The notes below the pieces were generated by a model. It did not search any database and was not told the DNA's origin. It was given only the letters and a program-made list of their open reading frames with translations. 64,000 nucleotides of DNA from Peristeroidobacter soli (GTDB taxonomy: Bacteria; Pseudomonadota; Gammaproteobacteria; Steroidobacterales; Steroidobacteraceae), in NCBI RefSeq assembly GCF_004138485.1, contig NZ_RYEV01000003.1:682001-746000 (forward strand), in the 5' to 3' direction. Made by a program: the position numbers and the translations under genes. This document shows positions 52,864 to 61,971 of this stretch, piece after piece. Within the stretch, counting starts at the first letter, position 1. Every line of letters begins with the position of its first letter.

Positions 52864-55250
52864 GAAGTTTGCAGCATTCCAGCATTGCGGGCGTCGTGCT
52901 CGCGGTCGCCTTGTCCTGGTCCGATGCAGGGGCCTCCGCGCCGGCATTCAAAGCCAATCCGGCCGATGCATTTCCCATCGACCTGGCGTTCTCGATGCGA
53001 GAATTTCTGTACAACCAGGATCTGATCGGCTCGCCGTCGGGCAATCAGGTGGCCTATGTGGTGATCACGCCGCCGCCGACTCAGCCGCAATCGGATCGGT
53101 TCCTGCCGAACGGCACGCCGATCACGGCGATTGGCGCGAGTGTGCATGTCGTCTCGACCGATGCGTCGAAGCCGTCGCAGGCGCCAGGGATCTGCAGCGG
53201 CAAAGGGGATCAGTGGGCGCCGTCGTGGTCCGCCGATGGCAAGCAACTGGCGTTCTACTCGAACGCCGACGGCTTGGTGCGCGTGTGGACCTATGAGCTC
53301 GCTACGCAGCGCTGTCGTCGCGTGTCCGATGCAATCATTCGCGGCACCGTATTCTCCGGTTCGCAGCCGAGGTGGTCGCCGGATGGAGCGACGCTGTATG
53401 TGCCGCTCGATCCGAATCCGCCGAAGTTGTCACCAACGACCGCGAGCGTCGTTCCGGCCGTCGAGAAGCGCGGACCCATGGTGCTTTTCGGTGGCAATGA
53501 AGGCGGCGCTGAGCTGGCCGCGCGCGATGGCCAGTCGGGCTCGAGCGACGATTGGATGATGAAACAGTACGGCACGGCGCTCGCGGCGATCTCAGTGGAC
53601 GGCGGAGCGGTGCGCATGTTGGTGCCTGCCGATCATGCGTCGCGTCCGCACCGACTGGAGTTGTCACCCTCGGGGAAATGGGTGAGTTACAACTCGGTGC
53701 TGTACCTGCCGCAGAACATCACCACCGCCAGCGTGATGGATCTGTTGGCGGTACCGGCGCGTGGCGGCGAGCCCAAACCGCTGGTGAAAGCGATGCGCAG
53801 TTCCGAGCACAACGTGAACTACACGCGTCTCGACTATCGCTGGCATCCGCAACAGGATCGTTTGTTCTATCTCCAGGACGGCGGCCTCTGGTCGGTCGAC
53901 TTCAGCGACAACGGTCCGAGCGAGCCGCGGCGGCTTGCGCCGGAACTGGGCGAGCTGGCACCGGTCGTGCTCTATTTCACAGCGGATGCAAAGTCGCTGG
54001 TCGTGGGATTGGAGGCTCAGGGCGAGGGTCGGGATCGCATGCCGCAGCGCCTGGCCATCGTGCCGCTCGATGGCGGCCCGGTCGTGCAACGGAAACTGCC
54101 CGACCTGAAGCAGTGGCAGTTCCTCGATCTGATTCGTGCCGATGCGGATTCGCTCTGGCAACCGGATGCACGTTCCGTCGTCGCGGTGATGCGCGAGCGG
54201 AGCACCGGCGAGCAGGCGATGGTGCGAGTCGATGTGACTTCGGGCGAAACGACGGTGCTCGCCAAGGGCATGTATCGCACGCCGTTCCTTGCGGCGACGG
54301 GCGGACAGCGCCAGTTGGTGGGCGTCTACGAAGACATCGGCACGCCGCCCAACGTGTATCGCTTCACGGCCAAGGCAACACGCGCTCAGCAGTTGTCGAA
54401 CATCGAGCCGAAACTCGACGGTCGTCGCCATGGCACGGCGGAAGTGATCGAGACACGCACGCCACAACACGACGGCTCGCTCGCCAGTGTGAGAACCACG
54501 ATCCTGTTGCCGCCGGGCGCAAAGCGCGGCGATCGGCTGCCGGCCATCGTGATGATCTACTCCGGCTCGGATCTATCGACGCGAGCCAGTGTCTTCGGCG
54601 GCGGCATGGGCAACACGGTGCCGAGTCAGGTATTCACGAGTCGTGGCTACGCGGTGGTCATGGCGAACATCGTGCTTGCGCCTGAAGGCGTCGGCAGCTA
54701 CCCCGCGAATCAGATGACCGATGAAGTGCTGGCACAAGCGTATGCGGCGGCCGATGCGGGCTACATCGACATCAATCGTCTTGCGGTCAGCGGCCAATCG
54801 TACGGCGGTTACAGCACCGGCTCGATCGTCAGTCACACCAATTTGTTTCGCGCGGCCATCCCGGTGAATGGTTGTTTCGATCTCGCGGCGTTTTACGGCG
54901 GCATGCAGGACGGCGGCAACAGTCACTGGGTGCGCTGGGCCGAGAAAGGGCAGGGCCGCATGGGCGACAGCCCCTGGGCGAATCCGGCGCGCTTCATCGA
55001 CAACTCGCCGTACTACCGCATCGATCGGATTCGTACGCCGCTGCTGATCGTCGCCGGTGAAGCCGACGAGACGGTGGCGTATCAGGAGTCGAAGAAATTT
55101 TTCGTCGGCTTGCGGCGCATGGATCGACCGGTGCAACTGGTCGTGTATCCGGGCGAGGGACACGTGATCGCGACCTGGTCGACGGTGAACGCGGTGGACG
55201 TGAGTCAGCGCATGGTGGACTTCCTCGACAAGCATTTGCGTCAGCCCTGA
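52860..55250 (+). CDS. secreted S9 family prolyl-oligopeptidase-type peptidase
   Basis: 796 residues, starting in ATGA overlap with the previous peptidase. Signal peptide (to about GASAPA), beta-propeller to about residue 540, then hydrolase domain with S647 in SGQSYGGYSTG, Asp in AGEADETVAY and His in EGHVIATW, so the triad is complete. It should cut peptides in the periplasm, probably acting after the upstream enzyme. Last gene of the FecI-FecR-receptor-peptidase set. Confidence 0.9.
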   Translation: MRSLQHSSIAGVVLAVALSWSDAGASAPAFKANPADAFPIDLAFSMREFLYNQDLIGSPSGNQVAYVVITPPPTQPQSDRFLPNGTPITAIGASVHVVSTDASKPSQAPGICSGKGDQWAPSWSADGKQLAFYSNADGLVRVWTYELATQRCRRVSDAIIRGTVFSGSQPRWSPDGATLYVPLDPNPPKLSPTTASVVPAVEKRGPMVLFGGNEGGAELAARDGQSGSSDDWMMKQYGTALAAISVDGGAVRMLVPADHASRPHRLELSPSGKWVSYNSVLYLPQNITTASVMDLLAVPARGGEPKPLVKAMRSSEHNVNYTRLDYRWHPQQDRLFYLQDGGLWSVDFSDNGPSEPRRLAPELGELAPVVLYFTADAKSLVVGLEAQGEGRDRMPQRLAIVPLDGGPVVQRKLPDLKQWQFLDLIRADADSLWQPDARSVVAVMRERSTGEQAMVRVDVTSGETTVLAKGMYRTPFLAATGGQRQLVGVYEDIGTPPNVYRFTAKATRAQQLSNIEPKLDGRRHGTAEVIETRTPQHDGSLASVRTTILLPPGAKRGDRLPAIVMIYSGSDLSTRASVFGGGMGNTVPSQVFTSRGYAVVMANIVLAPEGVGSYPANQMTDEVLAQAYAAADAGYIDINRLAVSGQSYGGYSTGSIVSHTNLFRAAIPVNGCFDLAAFYGGMQDGGNSHWVRWAEKGQGRMGDSPWANPARFIDNSPYYRIDRIRTPLLIVAGEADETVAYQESKKFFVGLRRMDRPVQLVVYPGEGHVIATWSTVNAVDVSQRMVDFLDKHLRQP

Positions 55251-55347
55251 GGACTGCGTCACAACCCAGGCCATTCAGGCGCAGCTCGCCGGTGGTCCGT
55301 CGCTAGACTCATGGCAACGGACCACTTCGTAGGGAAAGTCAGCGCCG

Positions 55348-55905
55348 ATGGCCTTTCGCGTCAGCTTCGATCTCGGCGACGCCGATCTGCAGCACCTCGC
55401 GGAAGTCGCGCAGGTACGGCAGTCGGCGGCGCGTGCGCAACCCACCGAGCGCATCGTTGCTTCGGCACGCGAGGTCTATTTGAAAGGCTCGCAGGCGTAT
55501 CTCGCCGACTTCGTGAAGGAGCGTTACTCGCGCCTGGGCACGATGCTGGAAATGGTGGACGACGCCGAATGGCGACTCAGCGCGGAAGACTCGCAACGGC
55601 TGGTGAATGCGCTGGCGTGTTTTACCGAGCCGGCGGCCGGTGCGTCATCGGCGCTGCTCGATCAGGCCATCATGATCGAGCTGGTCAGTCGTGATCTGCA
55701 TCACGATCTCGAGGCCTATCGCGACTTCTGTAAATTCCGCACGGCGCAGATGGCCAAACGTCATACGCCGCCCGGCGCGGCGCGCGAGGAATGGTTGAGT
55801 CAGCGGCGGGAGTCGCTGCAGAAGCGCATGCATACACGCCGTAAACGCGACCTGGATGCGGCTGCGGGGCCGGTGCGGCGCCTCTTCTCCCTATTCGGTC
55901 TGTAG
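55348..55905 (+). CDS. YkvA/DUF1232-like protein, diverged
   Basis: 185 residues, helical. The stretch LLDQAIMIELVSRDLHHDLEAYRDFCKFR resembles the end of YkvA-type proteins, which usually carry DLIPD and GFLDDAIMIELV just before it. Here the DLIPD part is gone (FTEPAAGASSALLDQ). The C-terminus is basic and ends RLFSLFGL. Function of the family is unknown. It has its own short upstream gap after the peptidase operon and converges on greB. Family assignment is from pattern memory only. Confidence 0.65.
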   Translation: MAFRVSFDLGDADLQHLAEVAQVRQSAARAQPTERIVASAREVYLKGSQAYLADFVKERYSRLGTMLEMVDDAEWRLSAEDSQRLVNALACFTEPAAGASSALLDQAIMIELVSRDLHHDLEAYRDFCKFRTAQMAKRHTPPGAAREEWLSQRRESLQKRMHTRRKRDLDAAAGPVRRLFSLFGL

Positions 55906-55936
55906 CGCCGTCATCATCCGCGTAACGGGCGTTTAA

Positions 55937-56449
55937 TCATCCGCCTGATAGCGCCTCATAGCGCACGGCGGTTATTACATAAGCCTTGGCGCCGCCTGGA
56001 ACTTCCACGCGGATTTCATCATCCAATCCTTTGCGCAACAGCGCGCGGCCCAGCGGCGAGTCCATGCTGATGTAGCCTTTGGCGGCATCGAACTCGTCCG
56101 GGCCCACGATGCGGTATTCGCTCTCGACGCCGTTGTCGTCTTCGAGCGTCACCCAGGCGCCAAAGAATACTTTGGATGAATCCGAAGGGGGCTGGCTCAC
56201 GATCACCATGCCATCGAGTCGTTGCCGCAGAAAACGTACACGGCGATCGATCTCGCGCAGCTGTCGTTTGCCATAGATGTATTCGGCATTTTCGGAACGG
56301 TCGCCTTGCGCGGCGGCCTCTTGAACCGCCTGTGTAACTTGCGGGCGAAGGACGCGCCACAGATGGTCCAATTCGTCCTTGAGTCGTTGTGCGCCGACAG
56401 GAGTTATGAACTTTGAACCCTTGGGCTGAGGTGGTCTGTATCGGGACAT
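55937..56449 (-). CDS. greB: transcription elongation factor GreB
   Basis: 170 residues from ATG 56449 (MSRYRPPQPKGSKFITPVGAQ). The N-terminal coiled coil carries the acidic tip in GDRSENAEYIYGKR, which stimulates cleavage of backtracked RNA by polymerase; the C-terminal FKBP-like domain includes GYISMDSPLGRALLRKGLDD. YIYGKR and the length indicate GreB over GreA. The upstream 16-residue in-frame extension is not needed. Confidence 0.95.
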   Translation of the reverse strand: MSRYRPPQPKGSKFITPVGAQRLKDELDHLWRVLRPQVTQAVQEAAAQGDRSENAEYIYGKRQLREIDRRVRFLRQRLDGMVIVSQPPSDSSKVFFGAWVTLEDDNGVESEYRIVGPDEFDAAKGYISMDSPLGRALLRKGLDDEIRVEVPGGAKAYVITAVRYEALSGG

Positions 56450-56561
56450 GTGAGCTGGTTTGCCAAGCTTTCGTAAGGCCGTCGCTGATAACGTCAAACG
56501 CCGGAAATTCTGTGGAATCCTTCACGGTAGCGGCATCGGCCGCTCTCTACTCTGTCATCCC

Positions 56562-56756
56562 ATGAGCATCAAGTACTACACACACTTTCTTCTGCAGGAA
56601 CGGGCTCCCAAGGGCATGAGCGAGTTCCGCGGCGTCGTCGAAGTGAACCGCACCTTGCTGCGTGGCGACCTCAAGGAAGCCGCCACGGTGCTGGCCAAGA
56701 ACTTCGAATGCGACACCAAGGATATCAAGGTTCTGCAATGGTCCCGACTGCATTGA
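56562..56756 (+). CDS. small protein of unknown function
   Basis: 64 residues from ATG 56562, MSIKYYTHFLLQERAPKGMS at the start. It is divergent from greB and followed by a strong terminator 67 bases after its stop, so it is a unit of its own. Sequence looks like a compact alpha/beta protein with LKEAATVLAKNFECDTKDIKVLQW. No family recognised. Coding status is supported by composition and by the flanking signals. Confidence 0.7.
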   Translation: MSIKYYTHFLLQERAPKGMSEFRGVVEVNRTLLRGDLKEAATVLAKNFECDTKDIKVLQWSRLH

Positions 56757-56823
56757 TGGTGTAGCGCTGTCGCCTCGAATCCCCTAGCGGGCTTTACTTC
56801 CCTTCAGAAAGTCCGCTTCTCTG

Positions 56824-56852
56824 CCCCGAGCCACAAGCTCGGGGTTTTTTTT
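56824..56852 (+). terminator. intrinsic terminator after the small gene
   Basis: Perfect eight-base stem (56824-56831 with 56837-56844), CACAA loop and eight T residues. Textbook Rho-independent terminator. Confidence 0.95.
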
Positions 56853-56903
56853 GGGCTGATCTAAACCGACCGATCGGACATCCTGTCACGACGGTCGGGC
56901 TCC

Positions 56904-56967
56904 GAGAAAAAAGCGTGGTTTTTTCTCTCCGCTCGCCGCCGTAGCGGCGGGGCACATCCATGTGCCC
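56904..56967. repeat. three hairpins upstream of the alpha/beta hydrolase
   Basis: An A/T-rich perfect hairpin with nine-base arms (56904-56912 with 56919-56927), a CGCCGC/GCGGCG hairpin (about 56935-56950), and a perfect hairpin with eight-base arms around CC (56950-56967, core CATCCATG). The last has the same core as the one inside the inverted-repeat element at 13755. They fill the space between terminator and start codon, so they lie in the leader or promoter. Confidence 0.6.
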
Positions 56968-56990
56968 TGGCCTCGGGTTATCCTGCGTGC

Positions 56991-57854
56991 ATGCCGATCT
57001 ACTCCGAGAACAGCTACCGCTCACGCGACGGGTTGAAGCTCTACTACCGCGACTATCCGGGCGACATGAAGAAAGTGCCGGTGCTCTGCCTGCACGGTTT
57101 GACGCGCAACTGTCGCGATTTCGAAGCGCTGGCGCTGAAAATCACCCCCGGCCGGCGCGTCATCACGCCGGACTTTCGCGGCCGCGGTCAATCGCAGTAC
57201 GACTCGATGTGGATGAACTATCACCCGATGACCTACGTCGACGACATGTGGCTGTTGTTGCACGAACTCGGTATCGAGCACGTCATCACCATCGGCACAT
57301 CGCTCGGCGGCCTGGTCGCGATGTTGATGGGCGCGGTTCGTGCGGAAACGTTCGCGGGTGTGGTGCTCAACGACATCGGTCCGGAAGTCGATCCCGTGGG
57401 CGCGGCGCGCATCCGCAGTTACGCGGGCCGATTTCCGCCGCCGCGAAGTTGGGATGACGCCATCGAGCAGATGAAGTCTGTGTTCGGCGTGGCACTGCCG
57501 GACTTCACCGAGCAGCAATGGAGCGACTTCGTTCGGCTCTCCTATAGCGAGGACAGTACCGGCTCGCCGCGGCTCGAAGCCGATCCGCGTATCGGTGATG
57601 CCGTCCGCGCGATTCAACTGCCGCCGGGCGCGACGCAAGGAATGTGGTTGGCGTTTAATGCCTTGCGCGACACGCCGACGCTGGCGATCCGAGGCGCGCT
57701 TTCGGATCTGTTATCGGTCGATGTATTCGATCGTATGCAGCGTGAGCATCCGGGTCTGGAGCGCGTGACAGTCAAGAACAGGGGCCACGTGCCGCAGCTC
57801 GACGAACCCGACGTGCGCGCGGTGCTCGATCAGTTCCTGGCGGAGTTGCCCTGA
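56991..57854 (+). CDS. alpha/beta hydrolase
   Basis: 287 residues, cytoplasmic. Oxyanion segment LHGLTRNCRDFEALA, nucleophile S104 in IGTSLGGLVAM, and His in NRGHVPQLDEP; the acid is probably in ALSDLLSVDVFDRM (usual LxGxxDxxv). DFRGRGQSQYD is typical of the esterase/haloperoxidase branch. Substrate unknown. Located alone between the small gene's terminator and the M13 peptidase. Confidence 0.9.
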   Translation: MPIYSENSYRSRDGLKLYYRDYPGDMKKVPVLCLHGLTRNCRDFEALALKITPGRRVITPDFRGRGQSQYDSMWMNYHPMTYVDDMWLLLHELGIEHVITIGTSLGGLVAMLMGAVRAETFAGVVLNDIGPEVDPVGAARIRSYAGRFPPPRSWDDAIEQMKSVFGVALPDFTEQQWSDFVRLSYSEDSTGSPRLEADPRIGDAVRAIQLPPGATQGMWLAFNALRDTPTLAIRGALSDLLSVDVFDRMQREHPGLERVTVKNRGHVPQLDEPDVRAVLDQFLAELP

Positions 57855-57993
57855 GTTTCAAGGATCGTTTCTCGGGGCGCGCCTGAACGTCGCCTCAGCC
57901 GGGCCGGGTCATTGCATTGGAGCATCCAGCGCGGCGCCGCTCCGACTGTTCAATCGCCGCTGCAAAGCCCGGCCGGGCCGCTATGATCGCGGC

Positions 57994-60054
57994 ATGAATG
58001 CCAAACCTTTGCTCGCCGCGTTGAGTTGCACCGTCGTTCTGGCTGCTTGTTCGAGCCCGCCGACCAGTGCGCCATCGGCAGCGGCGCCGACGTCGACACT
58101 GCGTTCCGGCGTATACAGCTCCAATCTGGATAAAGCCGTCCGGCCCCAGGACGACTTCTATCGGTTCGTGAACGGCGTGTGGCTGACCAACACCACCATT
58201 CCCGCCGATCGTTCCAATTACGGCACGTTCTCGCTGTTGGAAGACGGTGCCGAGCAGGATCTCAAAGTCATTCTCGAAGAAGCGGCGGCGGCGCACGCGC
58301 CCGCGGGCTCGGATGCGCAGAAGGTGGGCGACTTGTATGCAAGTTATCTCGATGAAGGGACCATCGAGGCGCGTGGGCTGACACCGCTCGCCGCCGAGCT
58401 GAAGCGCATCGACGATCTGAAGACCAAGCAGGACGTGGCGCGCTACATCGGCTACGGCCAGCGCCTGTCGCTCAGGCATCCGTTCGTTTATTACGTGTCC
58501 GTCGACCGCAAGAACTCCAGCCAGTACACCGGCGTCATCGCCCAGAGCGGGCTGGGCATGCCGGATCGCGACTATTACTTCTCCAGCGACGAGCGCCTGA
58601 AAAGCATTCGCGAGAAGTATCAGGTCTACGTCAAGGATCTGCTCGCCGCGGCCGGCACGCCGAAGGCGGAAAGTGTCGCCAGCAAGATCGTCGACATCGA
58701 GACCCAGCTGGCGAAGTCACATTGGACGCGCGTGCAGAATCGCGACGCGCAGAAGACCTACAACCGCTACGAAGTCGCGACGCTGCCGAAGCTCATGCCG
58801 GGCTTCGATTGGAATGCCTTCTTCGCCGGCGCGCAGATTCCGATGGACCGGACGCCGGCCCTGGTCGTGGTGCAGCCGAGCTTTTTCGAAACGCTCGGCA
58901 AAGTGATCGCGACCACGTCCGTGGCCGATTGGCGCGGCTACTTCCGTTACAAGCTGCTCAGCACTTATGCGCCGGATCTGCCGAACAAGTTCGTGCAGCT
59001 GCATTTCGATTTCACCCAGCGCACCGTGTCGGGCATCGAAGAAGTGAAGCCGCGCTGGAAGCGGGCGGTGGATACGGTCGACGGCGCGCTCGGCGATCTG
59101 GTGGGCAAGATGTATGTGGAACGTCACTTCAGCCCGGATGCGAAGCGACGCATGGATGAGCTGGTGGGCAACCTGCTCACCGCCTACGCCCGAGGCATCG
59201 ATTCACTCGAATGGATGACGCCGGCCACCAAGGAAAAGGCGCACGCCAAGCTCGGCATGCTGGCGACCAAGATCGGTTACCCCTCGATGTGGCGCGACTG
59301 GTCCGATCTGGAGATTCGTCGCGACGATCTGTTCGGCAACGAGGTGCGCGCGTCGATCGTCGTGTTCGATCGCAACCTCGGCAAGCTCGGCGGACCGATC
59401 GATCGCACCGAATGGTTCATGACGCCGCAGACCGTCAACGCCTATTACAACCCGCCGACCAACGAGATCGTGTTTCCGGCCGCCATCCTGCAGCCGCCGT
59501 TCTTCAACGTGGCCGCCGAAGACGCCATCAACTACGGCGCGATCGGCGCGGTCATCGGTCACGAGATCAGTCATGGCTTCGACGATCAAGGTCGTCGCTA
59601 TGACGGCACGGGCAACCTGAACGACTGGTGGGCCCCCCAGGACAACGCTGAGTTCACGCGACGGGCCAAGCAACTCGGCGCGCAGTACAACGCGCTGAGC
59701 CCGCTGCCCGGCCTGTTTGTGAATGGCGACCTGACCATGGGCGAGAACATCGCCGATGTCGCGGGGCTGGCGATGGCGTATCGCGCCTGGCAACTGTCCT
59801 TGCGTGGCAAACCCGCGCCTGTCATCGACGGCTACACCGGCGAACAGCGCTTCTTCATTGGCTGGGCCCAGGGTTGGGCGCGCAAATACCGCGACGATGA
59901 GTTGCGGCGCCGCATGTTGACCGACCCGCACAGCCCGAGCGAGTACCGCACCAACAATGTCGTGTCGAACCTGCCGGAGTTCTACGCGGCCTTCGGGGTC
60001 AAGCCGGGGGACAAGATGTACAAGGCGCCCGCCGACCGGGTCCGGATTTGGTGA
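57994..60054 (+). CDS. M13 family (neprilysin-like) lipoprotein metallopeptidase
   Basis: 686 residues. Lipobox LAAC (C19) anchors it to the membrane outside the cytoplasm. The N-terminal M13 domain starts RPQDDFYRFVNGVWL; catalytic HEISH begins at H523, and the third ligand is E584 in GENIADVAG. NAYYNPPTNEIVFPAAILQPP is a further family signature, and it ends with the C-terminal VRIW. It should cleave oligopeptides. No partner gene is obvious. Confidence 0.95.
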   Translation: MNAKPLLAALSCTVVLAACSSPPTSAPSAAAPTSTLRSGVYSSNLDKAVRPQDDFYRFVNGVWLTNTTIPADRSNYGTFSLLEDGAEQDLKVILEEAAAAHAPAGSDAQKVGDLYASYLDEGTIEARGLTPLAAELKRIDDLKTKQDVARYIGYGQRLSLRHPFVYYVSVDRKNSSQYTGVIAQSGLGMPDRDYYFSSDERLKSIREKYQVYVKDLLAAAGTPKAESVASKIVDIETQLAKSHWTRVQNRDAQKTYNRYEVATLPKLMPGFDWNAFFAGAQIPMDRTPALVVVQPSFFETLGKVIATTSVADWRGYFRYKLLSTYAPDLPNKFVQLHFDFTQRTVSGIEEVKPRWKRAVDTVDGALGDLVGKMYVERHFSPDAKRRMDELVGNLLTAYARGIDSLEWMTPATKEKAHAKLGMLATKIGYPSMWRDWSDLEIRRDDLFGNEVRASIVVFDRNLGKLGGPIDRTEWFMTPQTVNAYYNPPTNEIVFPAAILQPPFFNVAAEDAINYGAIGAVIGHEISHGFDDQGRRYDGTGNLNDWWAPQDNAEFTRRAKQLGAQYNALSPLPGLFVNGDLTMGENIADVAGLAMAYRAWQLSLRGKPAPVIDGYTGEQRFFIGWAQGWARKYRDDELRRRMLTDPHSPSEYRTNNVVSNLPEFYAAFGVKPGDKMYKAPADRVRIW

Positions 60055-60227
60055 AGCCGCCGGTGACTTTGCCGCATTCGCCGGTACCAGCTTGAAACCT
60101 TAGGCGGAATTCCCCAATTTAACCGGTGCTGTCGGCGGAACTCTCACCAATGTCGGACGGTTTCGCTGACGGGTCCGGCATGCGCGGCTGACGTGCGCTG
60201 CCGGCGACACCGCCAACGACGACTATT

Positions 60228-60890
60228 ATGAAGGGCTCCGTCATGCATGTTCTGCGCATAGGTTTGTTGATGCTGCTCGGTGCGCTACTGACCGGGTGCG
60301 GTTACAACCGGCTGCAACAGCAGGACGAGCAGGTGACCGCGGCCTGGTCGGAAGTGCTGAACCAATATCAGCGCCGCACCGATCTGGTGCCCAACCTGGT
60401 GAATACCGTGAAGGGCGCCGTGCAGTCCGAGAAAGACATTCTCGACAGCGTGGTGGAAGCGCGGGCCCGCGCCACCTCGATTCAGGCCACCCCGGAGCTG
60501 ATCAACAATCCCCAGGCGTTCCAGCAATGGCAGGCCGCGCAGGGCGAGTTGAGCCAGGCGTTGTCGCGACTGATGGTGGTCGTGGAGCGCTATCCCGAGC
60601 TGAAATCCATCTCCGGCTTCGACGATCTGCGCGCGCAGCTGGAGGGCACCGAGAACCGGATTGCCGTCGCACGCAAACGTTACATAGACGCAGTGCAAAC
60701 TTATAACGTCACGGTGCGCTCGTTCCCGACCAATCTGACCGCGAAAGTGTTCGGGCACGATGTGAAACAGAACTTCTCGGTGGAGAACGAGCGTGAGATC
60801 GCGCGGCCACCGGCGGTGGATTTCGGCCGCACCGAGTCCGGGCCGCAGCAGCAACAGACCACACCGCCGCAGGTTGAGAAGCCTGGCTGA
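60228..60890 (+). CDS. lemA: LemA family lipoprotein
   Basis: 220 residues. Signal peptide with lipobox LTGC (C24 counted from ATG 60228; ATG 60243 is an alternative start). The helical LemA core reads YNRLQQQDEQVTAAWSEVLN, RRTDLVPNLVNTVKG and YPELKSISGFDDL, ending with a Gln/Pro-rich tail. LemA proteins often sit with TPM-domain genes, as here. Function is uncertain; links to envelope stress and membrane insertion of partners have been suggested. Confidence 0.93.
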   Translation: MKGSVMHVLRIGLLMLLGALLTGCGYNRLQQQDEQVTAAWSEVLNQYQRRTDLVPNLVNTVKGAVQSEKDILDSVVEARARATSIQATPELINNPQAFQQWQAAQGELSQALSRLMVVVERYPELKSISGFDDLRAQLEGTENRIAVARKRYIDAVQTYNVTVRSFPTNLTAKVFGHDVKQNFSVENEREIARPPAVDFGRTESGPQQQQTTPPQVEKPG

Positions 60891-60914
60891 AGCGCCCCGA
60901 GCGAACCCCCTTAA

Positions 60915-61970
60915 ATGATCGCCTTCGCTAACTCCCGCGGACGCCTGCCGGCGCCGCGGGCTGCGCTTGCCTCCCCATCGACCCTGCCGGCACAGCGCTC
61001 TGTGATGGCCTCGCGACTGGGGCTGCCGCGGGCTGAGTTCGCCTCGCGATTGATTCTGCTGCCGGCGCTGCGACGGACGCTTTCTTGGTTGCTGTCGTTG
61101 ACGTTGCTGTTGTTGGCGATCACTGCGTTCGCGCAGGAGACGCCGGTGCCGGCGCCGCCCAAGGACGCGCCGGTGCTGGATCTCACCGGCACGCTGCGGC
61201 CCGAAGAAATGGCGGCTTTGAAAAGCCGGCTGCTGGAATTCGAAAAGCAGAAGGGCAGTCAGATCGCCGTGCTGATCGTGCCGACCACGCAGCCCGAGTC
61301 CATCGAGCAATATTCCATACGCGTCGCCGACACCTGGAAGGTGGGGCGCGCCGCGCCGGATGACGGCGTCATTCTGCTGGTCGCGAAGAACGATCGCGCC
61401 GTGCGTATCGAAGTTGGTACCGGTCTGGAAGGCGCGCTGCCTGACGTGATCGCGAGCCGCATCATTTCGCAGGTCATCGTGCCGCACTTCCGCGAAGGCG
61501 ATTTCTCCGGCGGTATCAATGCGGCGGTGACTCGCATCATCGCGGTGATCGAAGGTGAGCCGCTGCCCGCGCCCGAGCAGCGCTCGTCACGTCAGCCCGA
61601 AGGGTTGGGCGGTATCGGGAATGCGCTGCCCATCCTGCTGATGTTTGTTTTCATCGGCAGCGGAATCTTGCGTTCGATGCTCGGCCGCGTTGGCGGTGCG
61701 GGCGCGACGGCGGGCATCGCCGGTTTGTTGATGTGGTTCCTGACCAGCATCATGGCGCTGTCCATCGGTGCCGCCGTGCTCGCGTTCCTGTTCGCGCTGT
61801 TCACCGGTGGTGGATTTGGCGGCGGCGGTCGCGGCTGGAGCAATCATCGTCGCGGCGGAGGCGGCTGGGGCGGAGGCTTCGGCGGCGGAGGTGGATTCGG
61901 TGGTGGCGGTGGCGGTTGGAGCGGCGGCGGTGGCGGCTTCAGTGGCGGCGGCGCTTCGGGGCGGTGGTAG
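60915..61970 (+). CDS. TPM-domain membrane protein (YgcG-like) with Gly-rich tail
   Basis: 351 residues from ATG 60915, but the signal peptide-like helix (SWLLSLTLLLLAITAFAQ) starts only at about residue 57, so the true start is probably downstream, for example ATG 61005 or a TTG near 61050. The TPM domain (about 80-215) shows LDLTGTLRPEEMAAL and PDDGVILLVAKNDRAVRIEVG. A transmembrane region follows (about 235-295) and the last 55 residues are mainly glycine with Trp, Phe and Ser. Second gene of the lemA operon. Confidence 0.88.
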   Translation: MIAFANSRGRLPAPRAALASPSTLPAQRSVMASRLGLPRAEFASRLILLPALRRTLSWLLSLTLLLLAITAFAQETPVPAPPKDAPVLDLTGTLRPEEMAALKSRLLEFEKQKGSQIAVLIVPTTQPESIEQYSIRVADTWKVGRAAPDDGVILLVAKNDRAVRIEVGTGLEGALPDVIASRIISQVIVPHFREGDFSGGINAAVTRIIAVIEGEPLPAPEQRSSRQPEGLGGIGNALPILLMFVFIGSGILRSMLGRVGGAGATAGIAGLLMWFLTSIMALSIGAAVLAFLFALFTGGGFGGGGRGWSNHRRGGGGWGGGFGGGGGFGGGGGGWSGGGGGFSGGGASGRW

Positions 61971-61971
61971 A

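Noticed and set aside
61800-61970. GGC-rich repeat at the end of the first TPM gene
   Set aside because: It encodes the glycine-rich tail common in this family and is not a mobile or regulatory repeat.
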